A stretch of 64,000 bases of DNA from Alisma plantago-aquatica. Taxonomy: Eukaryota; Streptophyta; Magnoliopsida; Alismatales; Alismataceae. Every line of letters begins with the position of its first letter. Position 1 is the stretch's first letter. Of this stretch, positions 45,796-57,599 are shown piece by piece. Both the position numbers and the translations under genes were made by a program. The DNA lies in contig OY856411.1 of the NCBI GenBank assembly GCA_963693085.1, positions 116,366,767 to 116,430,766 of the forward strand, written 5' to 3'. A model generated the notes under the pieces. It did no database searches. It saw only the letters and a list, made by a program, of their open reading frames with translations, and was not told the origin of the DNA.

Positions 45796-47034
45796 CCAAT
45801 GTTTGATGAAAAGTAGACCTACATTGAAATCAATATTTTATGATAATGTGTTGTGTATAGATACTCACCCCAACCCAGTATTGAGATTACCATTTAATGA
45901 TGCCTCATTATGCATGAGATTTTGTTATTTTGTTTGATAGAACTAATGAATGATCAATGTTATTTTGTTATTTTGTTTAAGTGTTGTCTTGACAAACCCA
46001 GTGTGGAATATTATTACATATAAAATCCTACTACAATAATATTATTTTAACATTATCCCTTCAAAATTCATTGGTTAATCTTAATGAGGATGTGGAATAC
46101 TAGAAGAAATTGAAGTTCAACATATGGTATATTCTCATAGAGAAGGATTCACCACAATGATAGGATAGAATAAAAATGTACCGAAAGAATGTGCAAAGGG
46201 GAAATGTGCAATACAAGAAATATTATTGCAATAAAGAAGGAATTCACAAGGGTAGTTTAATGAATTTTGATAAGGACTATACTTCAAACATGGTCATTGA
46301 TTATAAACAATTCCCTTAACACCACATCAGAGAGTAGTGAGATAGGATGTAAATCTCATATAAATTATAAACTTTTCTAATATATAAACATTCATAAGAT
46401 CGATAGCTGGCTTGTAAAACATAACTCAAAATCTACACCATCATAAGTTCCCATGCATGTTAAGATCAAAATTAATTAGAATGTAACACTATCCAAGGTG
46501 AAGTTTCCAAAATAATTGTGGATGTTAGTATTTGTATGAGATCATCATATGATGCCATGTCAACTAGAATAGGACAAACAAAAGTCTTAGTTTCTTTCAA
46601 TCATACATTAATAATCTTTTGATAAGAAGGCATCGAAAGGTAATAGAAGAAGGTGAAGACATGACATTGTATAAATATTTATGAACTAAAGCATATAACA
46701 ATCTATCATCTTTTAGGACATTGAGGTGGATAGTGATGAGAGGATTTAATATATATTTTAGAAAAGTTGAAGTTGTATTACCTCTTGTTTGGTGATTGTG
46801 TCACAATATATACAACATTTTGAACCAAGAAGAATTACCATCTACTAGGTATGTATATCTTGCACCTAGATAAATGGTAACGTGATAATGTAATCAGATT
46901 GAATTTTCTTTGAATCCATACTGGTGTATGCTATATTTACAGACTAGATTATGTGATTATTCAATTAATTTTATCCTCATACTTGAACTATAGTTTACTA
47001 CTATGTTAGTCTCAGTTCACCTATGATATGAAGC
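45796..47034 (+). pseudogene. FAR1-related pseudogene, unit 2 (5' half only)
   Basis: Repeats the 43865-45090 sequence from ACCAA(T/C)(G/A)TTTGATGAAAA through CCTCATTATGCATG, ATTCATTGGTTAA and the site equivalent to the element A insertion point (46782), up to CAGTTCACCTATGATAT. The catalytic-core half is missing because a third 5' copy starts at 47035. Confidence 0.55.
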
Positions 47035-48700
47035 ATTTAGATTAACCAACATTTGATGAAAAGCATACCTACATTGAAATCAATATTGTACGATAATGTG
47101 TTGTGTATAGATACTAATCCCAACCCAATATTGAGATTACCATTTAATGATGCCTCATTGTGTATGAGATTGTGTTATTTTGTTTGATAGAACTAATGAA
47201 CGATAAATGGTAACGTGATAATGTAGTAGGATTGAATTTCTTTGAATCCATATTGGTATCTGCTATATTTACATGCTAGATTATGTGATTATTCAATTAA
47301 TGTTATCCTCATACTTGAACTATAGTTTACTACAATGTTAATCTCAGTTCACCTATGATATTGTTGGCTTCAACCACAATCAATAGGCATGTGTAGTTGG
47401 ATTGGTATTGTTATATGATGATAGAATAGAGCCATTTGAGGGTTTTTTTAGAACTTTGTTGATGCACATTATGATAAGGCATCATCAACCATATTCACAA
47501 ACAAATATCTTGATGTAGATACAACAATTAAGCAAGTCATTTCAGACACGAATCATGCATTATCCACCTGAAACATAATGCATAAAAGCCAGCAAAGTCT
47601 CTCCCAACTCTTGACACCATGACCTTCTTCGCTTGCAATGTTGATGATGTATGATGTTAAAGAGGACTCTGATTTCAAAGTTGTAAGGAAGAGTATGATT
47701 GATGAATGTTTCTATAATGGCTTAAATATATTTAAAGGCTCTGTGAATATTGTACTCAATGGTCATTATCTTTGGATAATTAAAAGTTTACTATTGGAAC
47801 AAGATTAACACATTTTAGTGAATCATAAAATATTCTAATACACCCATTCTTACATCTGATCACTACCTTATAGAATTTTAAAAAAAAATTAATTGGATGG
47901 TTGAGGTCAAAGGTATAATGCAAAGGAGAAAGAATTCTACACAACCAATAAGATCACAAATAATAAGTTTTCATCCATTCCAATAGCTATATGATGCCAC
48001 TGAATTTTGCATGCCTAACGTTTTTATAGAATTTGAGGTGGATTACAATAAGATGATGGAGCATGTCATGTTTACTTCTCCTTAATATAGTTGCATTAAT
48101 AAGGCAACATATAGTATTTATAAGTTAGAGGGAATTGCAACATTGGCCTCAAGAATGGTTTATGTAGTTTTTCATCAACCATTGTTGGATAACACATGAC
48201 AGACGTATGATTGTACATGTTTATGATGACATCATATTTTGAAAATGATGGAGATTTTAGGCCCTTATAGAAATGAGCTCTTTAGGATATGGTCATCTAT
48301 TTGCATATATTACAGATGGAAAAAGAGGGAAAATACATGAATAGATATTGTCTTAGAAGATGAAGGTGGTACCAAAACATCATAGCATGATGAACACTAT
48401 AAACATCTTTGTCGAAATATGATTCAGTAGCCATTAGTGTTTGTATAGACGATAACATATACAATATAGTGGATAGTGACATAAATGAGTTGGCAAAGAG
48501 TGAAGAATACATGATCGTTGTGTGGAGAATAAAAGATGTCCCAACTAGATATGATACCGAAACACCTACTGAACACTCAAAAGGCAAGACTATAAAGACT
48601 AAATCTAACGCGGTGAGATTAAGAAAGAGGTTTTAAAGTAACAATGAAAATGTTCAGAAGAAGCATAGGGACAAGATGCTAAAAAATTTTAGGGCCAATG
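47035..48700 (+). pseudogene. FAR1-related pseudogene, unit 3 (fused 5' scrap and 3' half)
   Basis: About 185 bp of the 5' repeat (to about 47210) jumps directly to GATAAATGGTAACGTGATAA, the middle of the unit. It then continues through the core block (47430) and the C-terminal region. The frame at 48409-48636 encodes a lysine-rich tail (DSDINELAKSEEYMIVVWR, ending AVRLRKRF), homologous to 33866-34051. It keeps the most complete 3' end of the family in the window but has stops throughout. Confidence 0.58.
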
Positions 48701-49716
48701 AAAATATGATTATTTAGTCTGAGTCATCTATTTTATTCATTCAATGATACTTGTCTATGTAGCATACATGTAGACATGTAATGCTCCCTTGATTCATTAA
48801 CATATTACACCCAACTCAATCAATAATAAAACAACAATAATACATATAGGGTTGGTTGAATCCATCAAACAACATTTTCCTTGAATTTATAGATGGTTTT
48901 TGTCTTGTCACTTCATCTTTTCCTCTATAGTGATTTCAATTTTATTATGTGTTCCATCATTCACTTTATGCAATTTGTTTCGTTATTTCGTTCATTTGTT
49001 AGAATTATCCCCACCAGGTTTTGATGATGTGCAAAAATAAAATCCTTCATCAACCATTGTGAAAAGAAATCTTGTGGGATCAAATCGTTGCAATACTATA
49101 AATATAATATCATGAAAATTAACAATTTGTGACTAGGTTGTTGAGGTACTATTGCAAATTCCCATATCCAATGTTCTCATCACATATAGCCCTAGAATCA
49201 TGAAAATAAATCTTTAAGATATCATTGTTGCTTCTCAGAGTGGTTTGTAATTGCCCTCATTAGCTGATAATGGAGGATAATCAAACATATGATTCTTTTA
49301 AATGAATTTCCACCTAGTAGGCAGTAAAATGACTCTTATACAACATCAGAATGGTGTACTATCCATATTAATAGTAAAACATATAATCACTTTTTGCAAA
49401 GAATTAGTAACAAAGATGTTAGAGAAAAACATACATATTTATATGATCTCTCATCAAAATTCTTATCTACAAAATAACATATAGTCTTTATATCATAAAT
49501 GATCTTCCATCCATAACTAGCATCAAATCATTATACCTAGTTTGTAATGTTGTCGATGGTGTACCTCTAGAACATCCAAGATAGTGAATGACTTCAGGAT
49601 AAAACTAAAAATTGAAAATATTGTATGGATAGTGACTTTTTTTTTCATATCGTCGATTTGAAGTCTGTCACTGAAAAGTGGATATGTGTTTCACCCATAC
49701 TCCAGTTTGAGGGGAG
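48701..49716. other. AT-rich sequence without a recognisable gene
   Basis: No supported coding region. The last part precedes a copia-like purine tract (GAGGGGAG at 49709-49716), so it may be the decayed 3' interior of a copia element, but no RT or RNase H motif is legible. Confidence 0.4.
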
Positions 49717-49863
49717 TGTTAGAATTATTGTTATTTTGTTTATTATCTTGGGCCAATATGATTAAGTTTTCTTCCCTTTTTCTTGCCTCTTATCGTGTAT
49801 GGGTGAGTAGTGTGTCGTCTATTAATAAGAACCATCTCATTAGCCTCCTATATTTTTTCTACA
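49717..49863 (+). repeat. Small copia-like LTR flanked by purine tract and primer site
   Basis: TGTTAGAATTATTG follows the purine run TTTGAGGGGAG. The segment ends TTCTACA and is followed by TGGTTTCAAAGC (49864-49875), a two-mismatch version of the iMet primer site. A 147-bp LTR fits short copia LTRs. There is only one LTR in the vicinity and no coding interior. Alternatives are a chance resemblance or a longer LTR ending near 50030 (AATAAAATCC near 50003). Confidence 0.45.
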
Positions 49864-49875
49864 TGGTTTCAAAGC

Positions 49876-50592
49876 ATCAATCCTAACCTAGAGTGGAAAA
49901 GAGAGAACCTCCACTTGAGGGAAACCATTCTCTCTTATTTATACTTGGTCATCTGCCAGGCATCATCCGACCTCCACAGTCGTCTTATCTCTTCTTCATT
50001 CAATAAAATCCTATCTTTTCAAACCTAAATGTTAGCGCTCTCATTCCCGACCATTACCAACTAGTTCTTCCCGAGGTCTATTATATTCAAACAAGATATC
50101 ATCCTCCTCGTATACTAATTCTTTGTGCCCCTGTGCCAACAGAATGTGGCCCATTGCTCCCTGGGCAATTTGTAAGTCGTGTTGTTGATACAACTTTAGG
50201 GAAAATTTTAGAGGGAGTGCAATTTTTTCTTAACTAAAATAAAAATAAAGTCAATTTTAACTTTATATTTTACAACTTCATGCCCAGTATGGTTTCTTGC
50301 TCAACCGCCATTGTCCGTTGAGGGTGGTGTAACATCTCTGACTTGGGTTATTCTTTAATCCTAGGTGTTTTGTTTAAGAAAGATAATTATATACTTGATA
50401 TTATCTTTTGAAAAGTAACTAAGGCTCAAGAGGAACTTATATTTCAATTTTAGTCCATTTTGAACTATGTTGAAAGTAATGTTTTACTTGTTTGGACTAA
50501 AGTGAAAATTACCCAAGTTAAGGGGTTAAATTGCAAATTGTGCATGATAATATGTTCCTCATGTGTTGAAGAATCATGGGAATGAAGATGAT
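49876..50592. other. Non-coding sequence between copia-like LTR and element C2
   Basis: Nothing recognised. Target duplication of C2 cannot be checked because its right end lies outside the visible copy. Confidence 0.4.
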
Positions 50593-52203
50593 TGATGCGA
50601 TGATTTTGAGCCGTATTTATAGACTTGTTTGATAGGTGTTTTATGCATTTATTAGTCATTTTCATGGTTAATGTTGCATAATTCATTCATTTTGGTCTAT
50701 GCTACTCCTTTATGTCAAATTCCCTTTATTTAAGAATTTTGAGTATTAATTATCGAAAGAATATATTTTGTGTGGATTTATGTGGTCTCGTGTGTCAGTT
50801 TCAGGAAAAACAAGTATCTACTATCGTCGATACCATCGGCGGTGGTCGATACCATCGACCGGACCACAGGTTTCCAGCCACAAGGACCAGAAGAAAGTCG
50901 ATACTATCAATAGGGATGTCGATGGTATCGAGATACCATCTGGTTGCTGGCGAGAAGTGCGTCGATACTATCGACCAAAATGTCGATACTATCGACTGGT
51001 GGATCTACAGCGACACAAAACGACAAAACCTTCGCTACAGGTTCGTCGATACCAGCGACCCGCGTCGATGGTATCGAGATGATATCAGGCGCACAGACGA
51101 AAGAAAAGAAGGATTGTCGATATCATGCTAGGTCGATACAATCGACCCCCGTCGATGGTATCGACACCGTCAGATATGAGTTTGTTTCAGATTAATCTTA
51201 ATCGGACGGCTGTGGTTAATTGGTGACCTAATTTGGGAAATATACCTAATGATGACGCCCTTGACTGGGGAATCACGTCATTAGTTGTTGCACACATCCC
51301 GGAAGCAAGGAGAGAAGAACGAAGCACAAGAGTACACCCCAGCCGATCCGGACGCTGAAGAAGATGATTTCCACCACTGAAAGGCTGGAGAACGCGGATT
51401 CCACACCAAGGATCGATTGGATCTTCTCCGTTCAGGGGTGTAACCACTCAATCACGTTTTTCTTCATGTTTCCCTTTTTCTTCTCCACATTGTACTCTGA
51501 GATGAGCATGCGGGGCTAATCCCCTTTGTCTTTAGGACCAGGAGTAGCCCGAGAATTCATTGTATGACAATTATATAATAGTAATTCATATCTTATCTCT
51601 TAAATCCGTGGTATAGCTTCGTTTTCTCCTATATATTGATATGCTTGATCACCGTAATCATAATCTAATGCCCTTAATTGCTTTGAAAAAAGAATATGGT
51701 TAAAAGAGACGGAATTTACATTAATTGACAAATCCCTTAAACAAGGTGGTGTAAGATTAATGGTGGATACCGAGAGGTCGTTTTTAATGCACCTAGTTTA
51801 GGGTATAGGTTACTACGACGGTGGAACCGACCTAGACATAGGTAGTGAATTGTACCACGACAGTGGGCAATTCTGATTTCAGGCCACTACCCAGATAGAG
51901 AGATAAAATTGAATAACTATATAGAATTTAATACAATGAAAACTTGCGGTGAAACCGCAATCCTAAAGATCTCCTTTTGAATTGATTAAACCAACATTTA
52001 ATCGATTGCTTGTTTTGTTTTATTTTTATTTTCTTTTAATTTTAACAACAACTCTCAATTATTTAATCGGCTTAGCTGATCGTAAGTAGTTAGTAGGAGT
52101 CTCCGACGATTTCACGTATCCCTGAGTTCGACTCGGGCCTCACAAAGGCCTGCACTACTTCGACGCGTTCACTTGCGTTTCTGCACACTGTAAATCTGTG
52201 TCA
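50593..52203 (+). repeat. 5' LTR of element C2
   Basis: 1611 bp, ending CTGTGTCA, collinear with the C1 LTRs. A TATA-like AAATATACCTAATG at 51238 corresponds to CTTATACCTAATG at 17821. Confidence 0.88.
50826..51165. repeat. Palindrome array in C2 LTR (10 motifs)
   Basis: Motif starts are 50826, 50845, 50897/50918, 50961/50982, 51045/51064 and 51132/51151. The layout (two direct, then four pairs) is the same as in C1. One pair (50961/50982) is direct, both GTCGATACTATCGAC, rather than inverted. Several motifs differ by one base, often keeping the inner palindrome arms. Confidence 0.92.
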
Positions 52204-52209
52204 ATTTTT

Positions 52210-52227
52210 TGGCGCCGTTGCTGGGGA
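52210..52227 (+). other. Primer-binding site of C2 (tRNA-Asp)
   Basis: TGGCGCCGTTGCTGGGGA, one mismatch to the tRNA-Asp complement, at a different base from that in C1. Confidence 0.85.
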
Positions 52228-52383
52228 TACGGAAAATTGTCGACACTTCGAGTGCTGCGAGCGGCCACTCTAGGCCACATTTTTATTTTTTTATCATTTT
52301 AAAAATTTATAATTTATTTTCTAAATATTTGCAATAGTCAAGCATTGTATTAAATTTAATTTTTCTATTTGCATGTACTGTGC

Positions 52384-53912
52384 ATGGTGCAGCCGTGTAG
52401 TACTGACTACACGCGGCACACACCAGAGGTTCCGCTGGCGGAACTGGAAGACGAGGACAAGTATAATCAAAACCAACTGGAGGACATACTTTCTGAACCC
52501 GAACAAGAAAAGATGGATGAGCCACAAACAATATGGGAGAAGATCAAGGCTTCTTACTCATCCGCTTCCAAGGGGTCGATCAAGAAGCAAGCGCTGAATA
52601 TTCTGACATACAAGATTGATCCGGCTTTAATCAACTTGGTGAAGTTTAATGCTTTCCATGGGCTCAAAAATGAAGACCCCGTCGCGCACATTAGTCAATT
52701 TGTGGAAAATTGTGATATGATCAAAATAGATAGATTTCCACAAAATGTGCTCTACTTGAAGCTCTTCCCAAGTTCTTTAGCGGGAATCACACGAGAATGG
52801 ATACATAACTTGGACGATGAATATGTGGAGTCTTGGGACCACATGGTGGAGGTTTTCTTCGAGAGGTTCTTTCCACCCAAGAAGACCAATGACATGATCA
52901 GGAAGATCCACAACTTCAACCAACAAGCAGGAGAGACCTATTCTGAGACCTGGGAAAGGTTTCAGATCATGCTCAGGCGATGCCCACACCACAGGCTTAA
53001 TAAGGAGACCCAAGTCAAGATCTTCTATTTTTCTCTCTCCGAGCATGATAGAAGCAACCTCGATTCAGCCGGTTCTGGATTCTTCTTGAATAACACGAAC
53101 ACTAGATGTTGGGAGATCTTAAAGAACATGGACAAGAAACAATCATGGGGCGAAAGAGGCGTTGTGGAACATGTTCGAATTGTAGGTGAATCTAAAGCCA
53201 TAAAGGAGCGAATGACAAGCTAGATCTTCTAGCCAAGAAGTTTCTAGCCAAGGAAGATAAGTCTGAGGATGAGGGAGCCCAAGTAAAATTCATGCAACAA
53301 CAGGGCTACAGAAATAATGACTATTCATGGAGGAAAGACAAAAAGTTCTCATGGAAGGATCCTAATAACTTCCTACAAGATCTGGAAGCAAAGCCACAAC
53401 CTAGAGCTGAAGATAAGAGCATCGAGTTGCTTAGTCAGATGGTGCAGCAGAATCAGGAAATGATGACTATGTTTGGTAAACAACTGCAGTCTCAGGGTGA
53501 TATCTTGACCAAATTTGGGTGGACGCTGCTAAGCCATGGAGTACAAATGCGGGCATTAGAAACCACCATGACTCAGATTTCAAATGAAGTGGTGGCCATC
53601 AAGCACGCCAATCAGCAGAGACTGACTGGGAATGAAGATGTGGTCCAAGCACATCATCAAGTTAAACACATGTCTGTGATCAATGAGGAAGAATCCCAGG
53701 AGGCAAAGATAAAGGACCAAAGCAAATTGATGTTTGATATGGAGGCTACACCGGAAATACCATATATGTGCAGTCATTATGGACTGCCAGGCGGATACAC
53801 TCCTTTCAGGAAATCCTGCCAAGAGCCCATGATGGTTGCATCCCCGCCTAGGCAAGAAGATCAAGTGAAGGTCGTCTGTCAAGGTGTGGATACATCTATT
53901 GCGAGAGAGTAG
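52384..53912 (+). pseudogene. gag: gag of C2 (one frameshift)
   Basis: The start ATG at 52384 aligns with the C1 start. The gag domain is well kept (KLFPSSLAG, NLDDEYVESWDHMVEVFFER, RCPHHRLNKETQVKIFYF). A one-base deletion near 53211 ends the first segment at 53223. The frame resumes in another phase at FMQQQGYRNNDYSWRK (53289) and runs to a TAG at 53910. In this resumed phase the protease follows in frame, so gag and protease were originally one polyprotein. Confidence 0.85.
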
Positions 53913-54710
53913 CCACAACAAGTTATACATGTTGATGATGTTCTGACAAAGTCCACGTCAGTGGGAGTCGTTGAAGCAAGCTTAGGGGATCTGGCCCCAA
54001 AAAGCTCATAAATGCCACCTCATAAGCGTGTTAATGTGGTAGTTGTGTCAAGTCTGGACAACCCAAAGCCGAAGAAAGAGCACCATCATTATAGAAAATT
54101 CTTGGAGATGTTCAGAAAACTTCATGTCAACATTCCATTAGTAGAAATGATTGAGAAGGTTCCCGCCTATGGGAGGCTTCTCAAAGAAATAATCAACAAA
54201 AAGCGGCAGATTAAAGACACCGATGTATGCCGGATGAATGAAATCGTGAGCTCCATCATCCATGGGAGCTTACCACAGAAGAAGAATGATCCAGGGAGTT
54301 TTTATATTTCATGCTCGATAGGCGATAGACACTTTCCAAGAGCTCAATGTGATTTGGGAGTGAGCATAAATCTCATGCCGTTGTCCACATTTAAAAAGCT
54401 TGGGTTAAAGGACATGAAGAAGTCAGCGACAACCATTGAATTGGCCGATGGATCTATTGTACGGCCATACGGAGTCTGCGAATATGTACTCGTCAAGGTG
54501 GACAAGTTCATCTTTCTTGTAGACTTCGTCATGATGGATATGTCGCAGCTTCAAAGTTGTGAGATGCTATTAGGTAGGTCGTTTCAAGCAACAGCCGATG
54601 TAGTAACTGCAATTGGGAGAGATACGTTGACATTGGGGATCAGTCAAGATCGCGTGGAGTTCAAATTACCACACGATCCTTTGAGTAACTTCTCCAAGGT
54701 ACCGAGTTGA
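53913..54710 (+). pseudogene. Aspartic protease of C2, altered active site
   Basis: In frame with the end of gag, interrupted by the TAG at 53910 and a TAA at 54009. It is open from 54012 to 54710. The linker reads NIPLVEMIEKVPAY as in C1. The active site at 54351 reads CDLGVSINLMP, whereas C1 has Asp-Ser-Gly, so the catalytic Ser position is Leu. The remaining fold elements (TIELADGSIVRPYGV, MLLGRSFQATADVV) are conserved. The stop is followed within 40 bp by the conserved hairpin box. Confidence 0.82.
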
Positions 54711-54750
54711 TAAAAAATTTCAAATCATCTAGCCTAAGATGTTAAATAAC

Positions 54751-54781
54751 GGCGCTTGTTGGGAGGCAACCCAACCATTGG
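54751..54781 (+). other. Conserved hairpin box after protease (C2)
   Basis: GTTGGG at 54758 and CCCAAC at 54770 form the same stem as in C1 within nearly identical sequence, in an otherwise diverged spacer. Confidence 0.6.
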
Positions 54782-54888
54782 CACCTTAGTTTAGTTCATT
54801 TACATTCGTAGTTTAATTTGTTGTCACTTGGTTTTTAGTGTAAAAAAGATACCGTGATCATTTGCTACATGTGTAGGGATGAGGTAGA

Positions 54889-55420
54889 GTCGATACTATC
54901 GACCCTTGTGTCGATGGTATCAACCATGGTACAGGTTGGCGAATGCAGCAATCGCACTGTATCGATACCATCGACGGCCTCGTCGATGGTATCGACATAC
55001 CAACAGGAAGATCGCAAGCAGAAGTCGATGGTATCGACATGGGTGTTGATGCTATCGAGATCTCTGAAGATTTTCAGGAAAAATCATCTCAGGAAAGTCG
55101 ATACCATTGACACATTCATACAAAGAAGGCGGCGGCCGAGCCTCGTGAGGTTTTGCCCTAATTAGAGATTCGACACTATCAACTCGCGTCGATAGTATTG
55201 ACGTGCCACGTCAACGATCCGCGAGGAAAGATCAACGGCGATCGCAGCGGCCTAGAAGTCGATCCCGGGGACGGGTCGATTCCATCGACCCGCGTCGATA
55301 GTATCGACGCGTTAGCAATCTGGGCCCCGTAGATCCAGCCATCAAAAACTTTCGATACTCACGGCAGTACAGATCATGTTACCCGAGTCGATACCATCGA
55401 CTCGCGTTGATGGTATCGAC
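54889..55420. repeat. Palindrome array, internal copy in C2
   Basis: Motifs start at 54889/54910, 54961/54982, 55024/55045 (order reversed, as in the third pair of C1), 55097, 55169/55188, 55275/55294 and 55387/55406. Many have compensating-looking changes; for example GTCGATAGTATCGAC keeps its own arms. The last motif lies 26 bp before the TATA box. Confidence 0.9.
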
Positions 55421-55446
55421 GGGCGGACAATATTGCCGACCACGAC

Positions 55447-55484
55447 TATATATGAGGAGTATTTGCATCAGATGACATCACACC
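55447..55484 (+). promoter_or_regulatory. Internal core promoter of C2 upstream of ORF2
   Basis: TATATATG followed 27 nt later by ACATCACACC, the same geometry as C1 at 22057. ORF2 starts about 150 bp downstream. Confidence 0.6.
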
Positions 55485-55634
55485 TCCAGTGCAACTCTCC
55501 TTCACTTGTGCCGATCGTGTTCCAGAGCTGTCCAAGCCCGATGACGAGCAACACCAAGCTAGTTCTACATCGAGTGGATATTCTCTTCTCCGATCTTCAT
55601 CGATCTCCCTTTCCATTCCTCTTTCTCTCACATC

Positions 55635-56457
55635 ATGGTGCACGTAGCTGGTGCGTCATCTTCACGCCCAAACCCGATGGACATTTTGGAGTTTGTGCCA
55701 CCTCCGACCGTGTCAGTTGCACGCCCATGGCTGATTCATCCATCCACGGAGGTGAAGAAGATATACGAGGAGATTTTGAAGAGGAAGATTGAGCCGACCT
55801 GTTATGTTGAACGGGAAACCATCTGCAACCTCGGGTTCGACGCCAACCTTGCCTACGTCTTGAAGGGACAGGCACACAACACGTGCAGAATGGATGATGA
55901 GTTGGAGTACCACACTGATGGCTAGCCTTTCTTCAGTGAGTGGCCTACTGACAGAGAGCTGGTGGCTGAGTTCATGGTATCACTGGACGTCTGCGTCGTA
56001 CCCAATGACGTCATAGCCTCCGATCGCGGGTGGATCAACGGTCGGGTGTCGTTCCGGCTGTATAATAATGACTACACCCTTACGCTCGAGCAGTTCAATG
56101 AGATACTCAGCTGGAACCACTCACAACACGACTATCGGCGACCGGACAATCGCACCGACTATGACGCCATGTTCGCTGAGCTGGTTACGGTGCCACCGGG
56201 CAAGTCAGTAAGCTACCATAATGTTGCGGTAGATGATTTTGAGCACCCTTTCGTTTGGATACTGCACCGGATGCTGAGTTCGACATTGTTTGCTCGGGGT
56301 AATTTGAGCCTCAGCAAGTTTCAGGAGACAGACTTATCCTTCTTGTATAAACTCCTAAAGCGTCAAGAATGCAATTGGGGTGCCTTCTTTCTGTAGAGAG
56401 TTTTGGTGGTAAAGAGGAGTACAAGGAAAGCGGTGCCGATTCACTTTGGTGGGCTCA
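55635..56457 (+). pseudogene. ORF2 of C2 (ATHILA ORF-1 type), truncated by CACTA insertion
   Basis: Begins MVHVAGASS like C1. In-frame TAG codons lie at 55923 and 56394, where C1 has CAG at both, so both are C-to-T changes. Conserved stretches include FRLYNNDYTLTLEQFNEIL and WNHSQHDYRRPDNRTDYD. Coding homology runs to HFGG near 56450 and stops at the CACTA terminus at 56458. The acidic and proline-rich C-terminal third is not present in the window. Confidence 0.8.
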
Positions 56458-56469
56458 CACTACTACGAA

Positions 56470-57010
56470 ACCTACCTTTAGTGTCGGTTATTTAAAGCCT
56501 TTAGTGTCGGTTTCTAAGAGACACCTATGTGGGCGACACGAAAAGCTCACCCATTACGCATCGATTCTGAAACTGACGCCCAAACCCTTCGCGTGCCACC
56601 AAAAACACACCATCAGGGGACTATAGGCGTCGGTTTTTAGATAAGAAATCGACACCATACACCTTCACGCCATAGAAAGGGCGCCATCTTGGGCATTATC
56701 AGTGTCGGTTATAAGTAAGAAACTGACGACATATATCTTCGCACCACAAGAAATAGGTGCCAGTTATTTATATAAAACTAACACTATAACTTTGTGTGTC
56801 GGTTTTATACAAATACCGATGCCTGTTGTTGGTGCCAGCTTGGGCACTATCAGTGTCAGCTAGTAGTAAGAAACCAACGCCATATATCTTCGCGCCACAG
56901 GAAATAGGTGCCGGTTATTTATATAAAACTGACACTATAACTTTGTGTGTCAGTTTTATACAAATAACCGACGCCTATTGTTTTGGTTTTTTTTGTCAGT
57001 TTGCAGACCT
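56470..57010. repeat. CACTA subterminal repeats
   Basis: The 9-mer GTGTCGGTT and close variants (GCGTCGGTT, GTGTCAGTT, GCCGGTT) alternate with the inverted form (AACCGACGCC, AACTGACAC, AATCGACACC) over the first 550 bp. Longer duplicates such as the CAC(C)A(C)AGGAAATAGGTGCC(A/G)GTTATTTATATAAAACT blocks at 56745 and 56895 lie within. Such arrays bind the element's own TNPA-type protein in the known systems. Confidence 0.8.
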
Positions 57011-57174
57011 ATTGTGGCTGGTCGCAAGATGAGAAACATGCAGTTCAGTTATGAACTGCAGGTTTTACGACATCCATTGATATCAGCCAACAACAGACCA
57101 CAAACCTGCAAAATTAACAACAAAAATATATATTCACACATGCATTTAGCAATGCAACCTGTAGTTCCATTTTA

Positions 57175-57340
57175 TTTTCACACATTTAGAAACATTCATG
57201 TAGATAGCAATCTGTAGTTCCATTCATTCACATTCACACATGTAGAAACATTCATATAGCAACCAACACTTTCATTCATTTTCACTCAGACACATGTAGA
57301 AACATCCAAACATGTAGAAACATTCACACATATATTATAA
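57175..57340. repeat. Short tandem repeat with ACATGTAGAAACATTCA core
   Basis: ACACATGTAGAAACATTCA-like units recur about five times (near 57180, 57236, 57290, 57307, 57320), some lacking parts. Non-coding and inside the CACTA 3' region. Confidence 0.6.
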
Positions 57341-57599
57341 TTCAGAAATTCATTTAAAAAATATCATTCTTTAGTCATTATTCGCTATTAGCATCCCAAT
57401 AATAATTTAAGACCCCCACTATTTGTATGGTTGTTGCCCATTCTTCTCTTACTTCATTTAATTCTCCCGTCGTATAGGGAGCATGTACATCTGGTAAGTC
57501 ATTTCCTGTAGTGGGGTCAATTTTAAACACCTGTAAAGAGAATGATGTATATATAATTAATGAGCTATAAATAAGATTGATATATTTCGATCATATTAT

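Larger units (their letters stand above)
50593..56457 (+). mobile_element. Athila-like element C2 (relative of C1), 3' part cut by CACTA element
   Basis: The 5' LTR starts TGATGCGATG like C1 and the same internal order follows: tRNA-Asp primer site, gag, protease, hairpin box, palindrome array, TATA, ORF2. Protein identity to C1 looks around 80% by eye in gag, so this is an older split, not a recent copy. As in C1, RT, RNase H and integrase are absent at the same place. Homology to C1 ends at 56457 inside ORF2, where a CACTA transposon begins. The rest of C2 would lie beyond the window. Confidence 0.9.
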
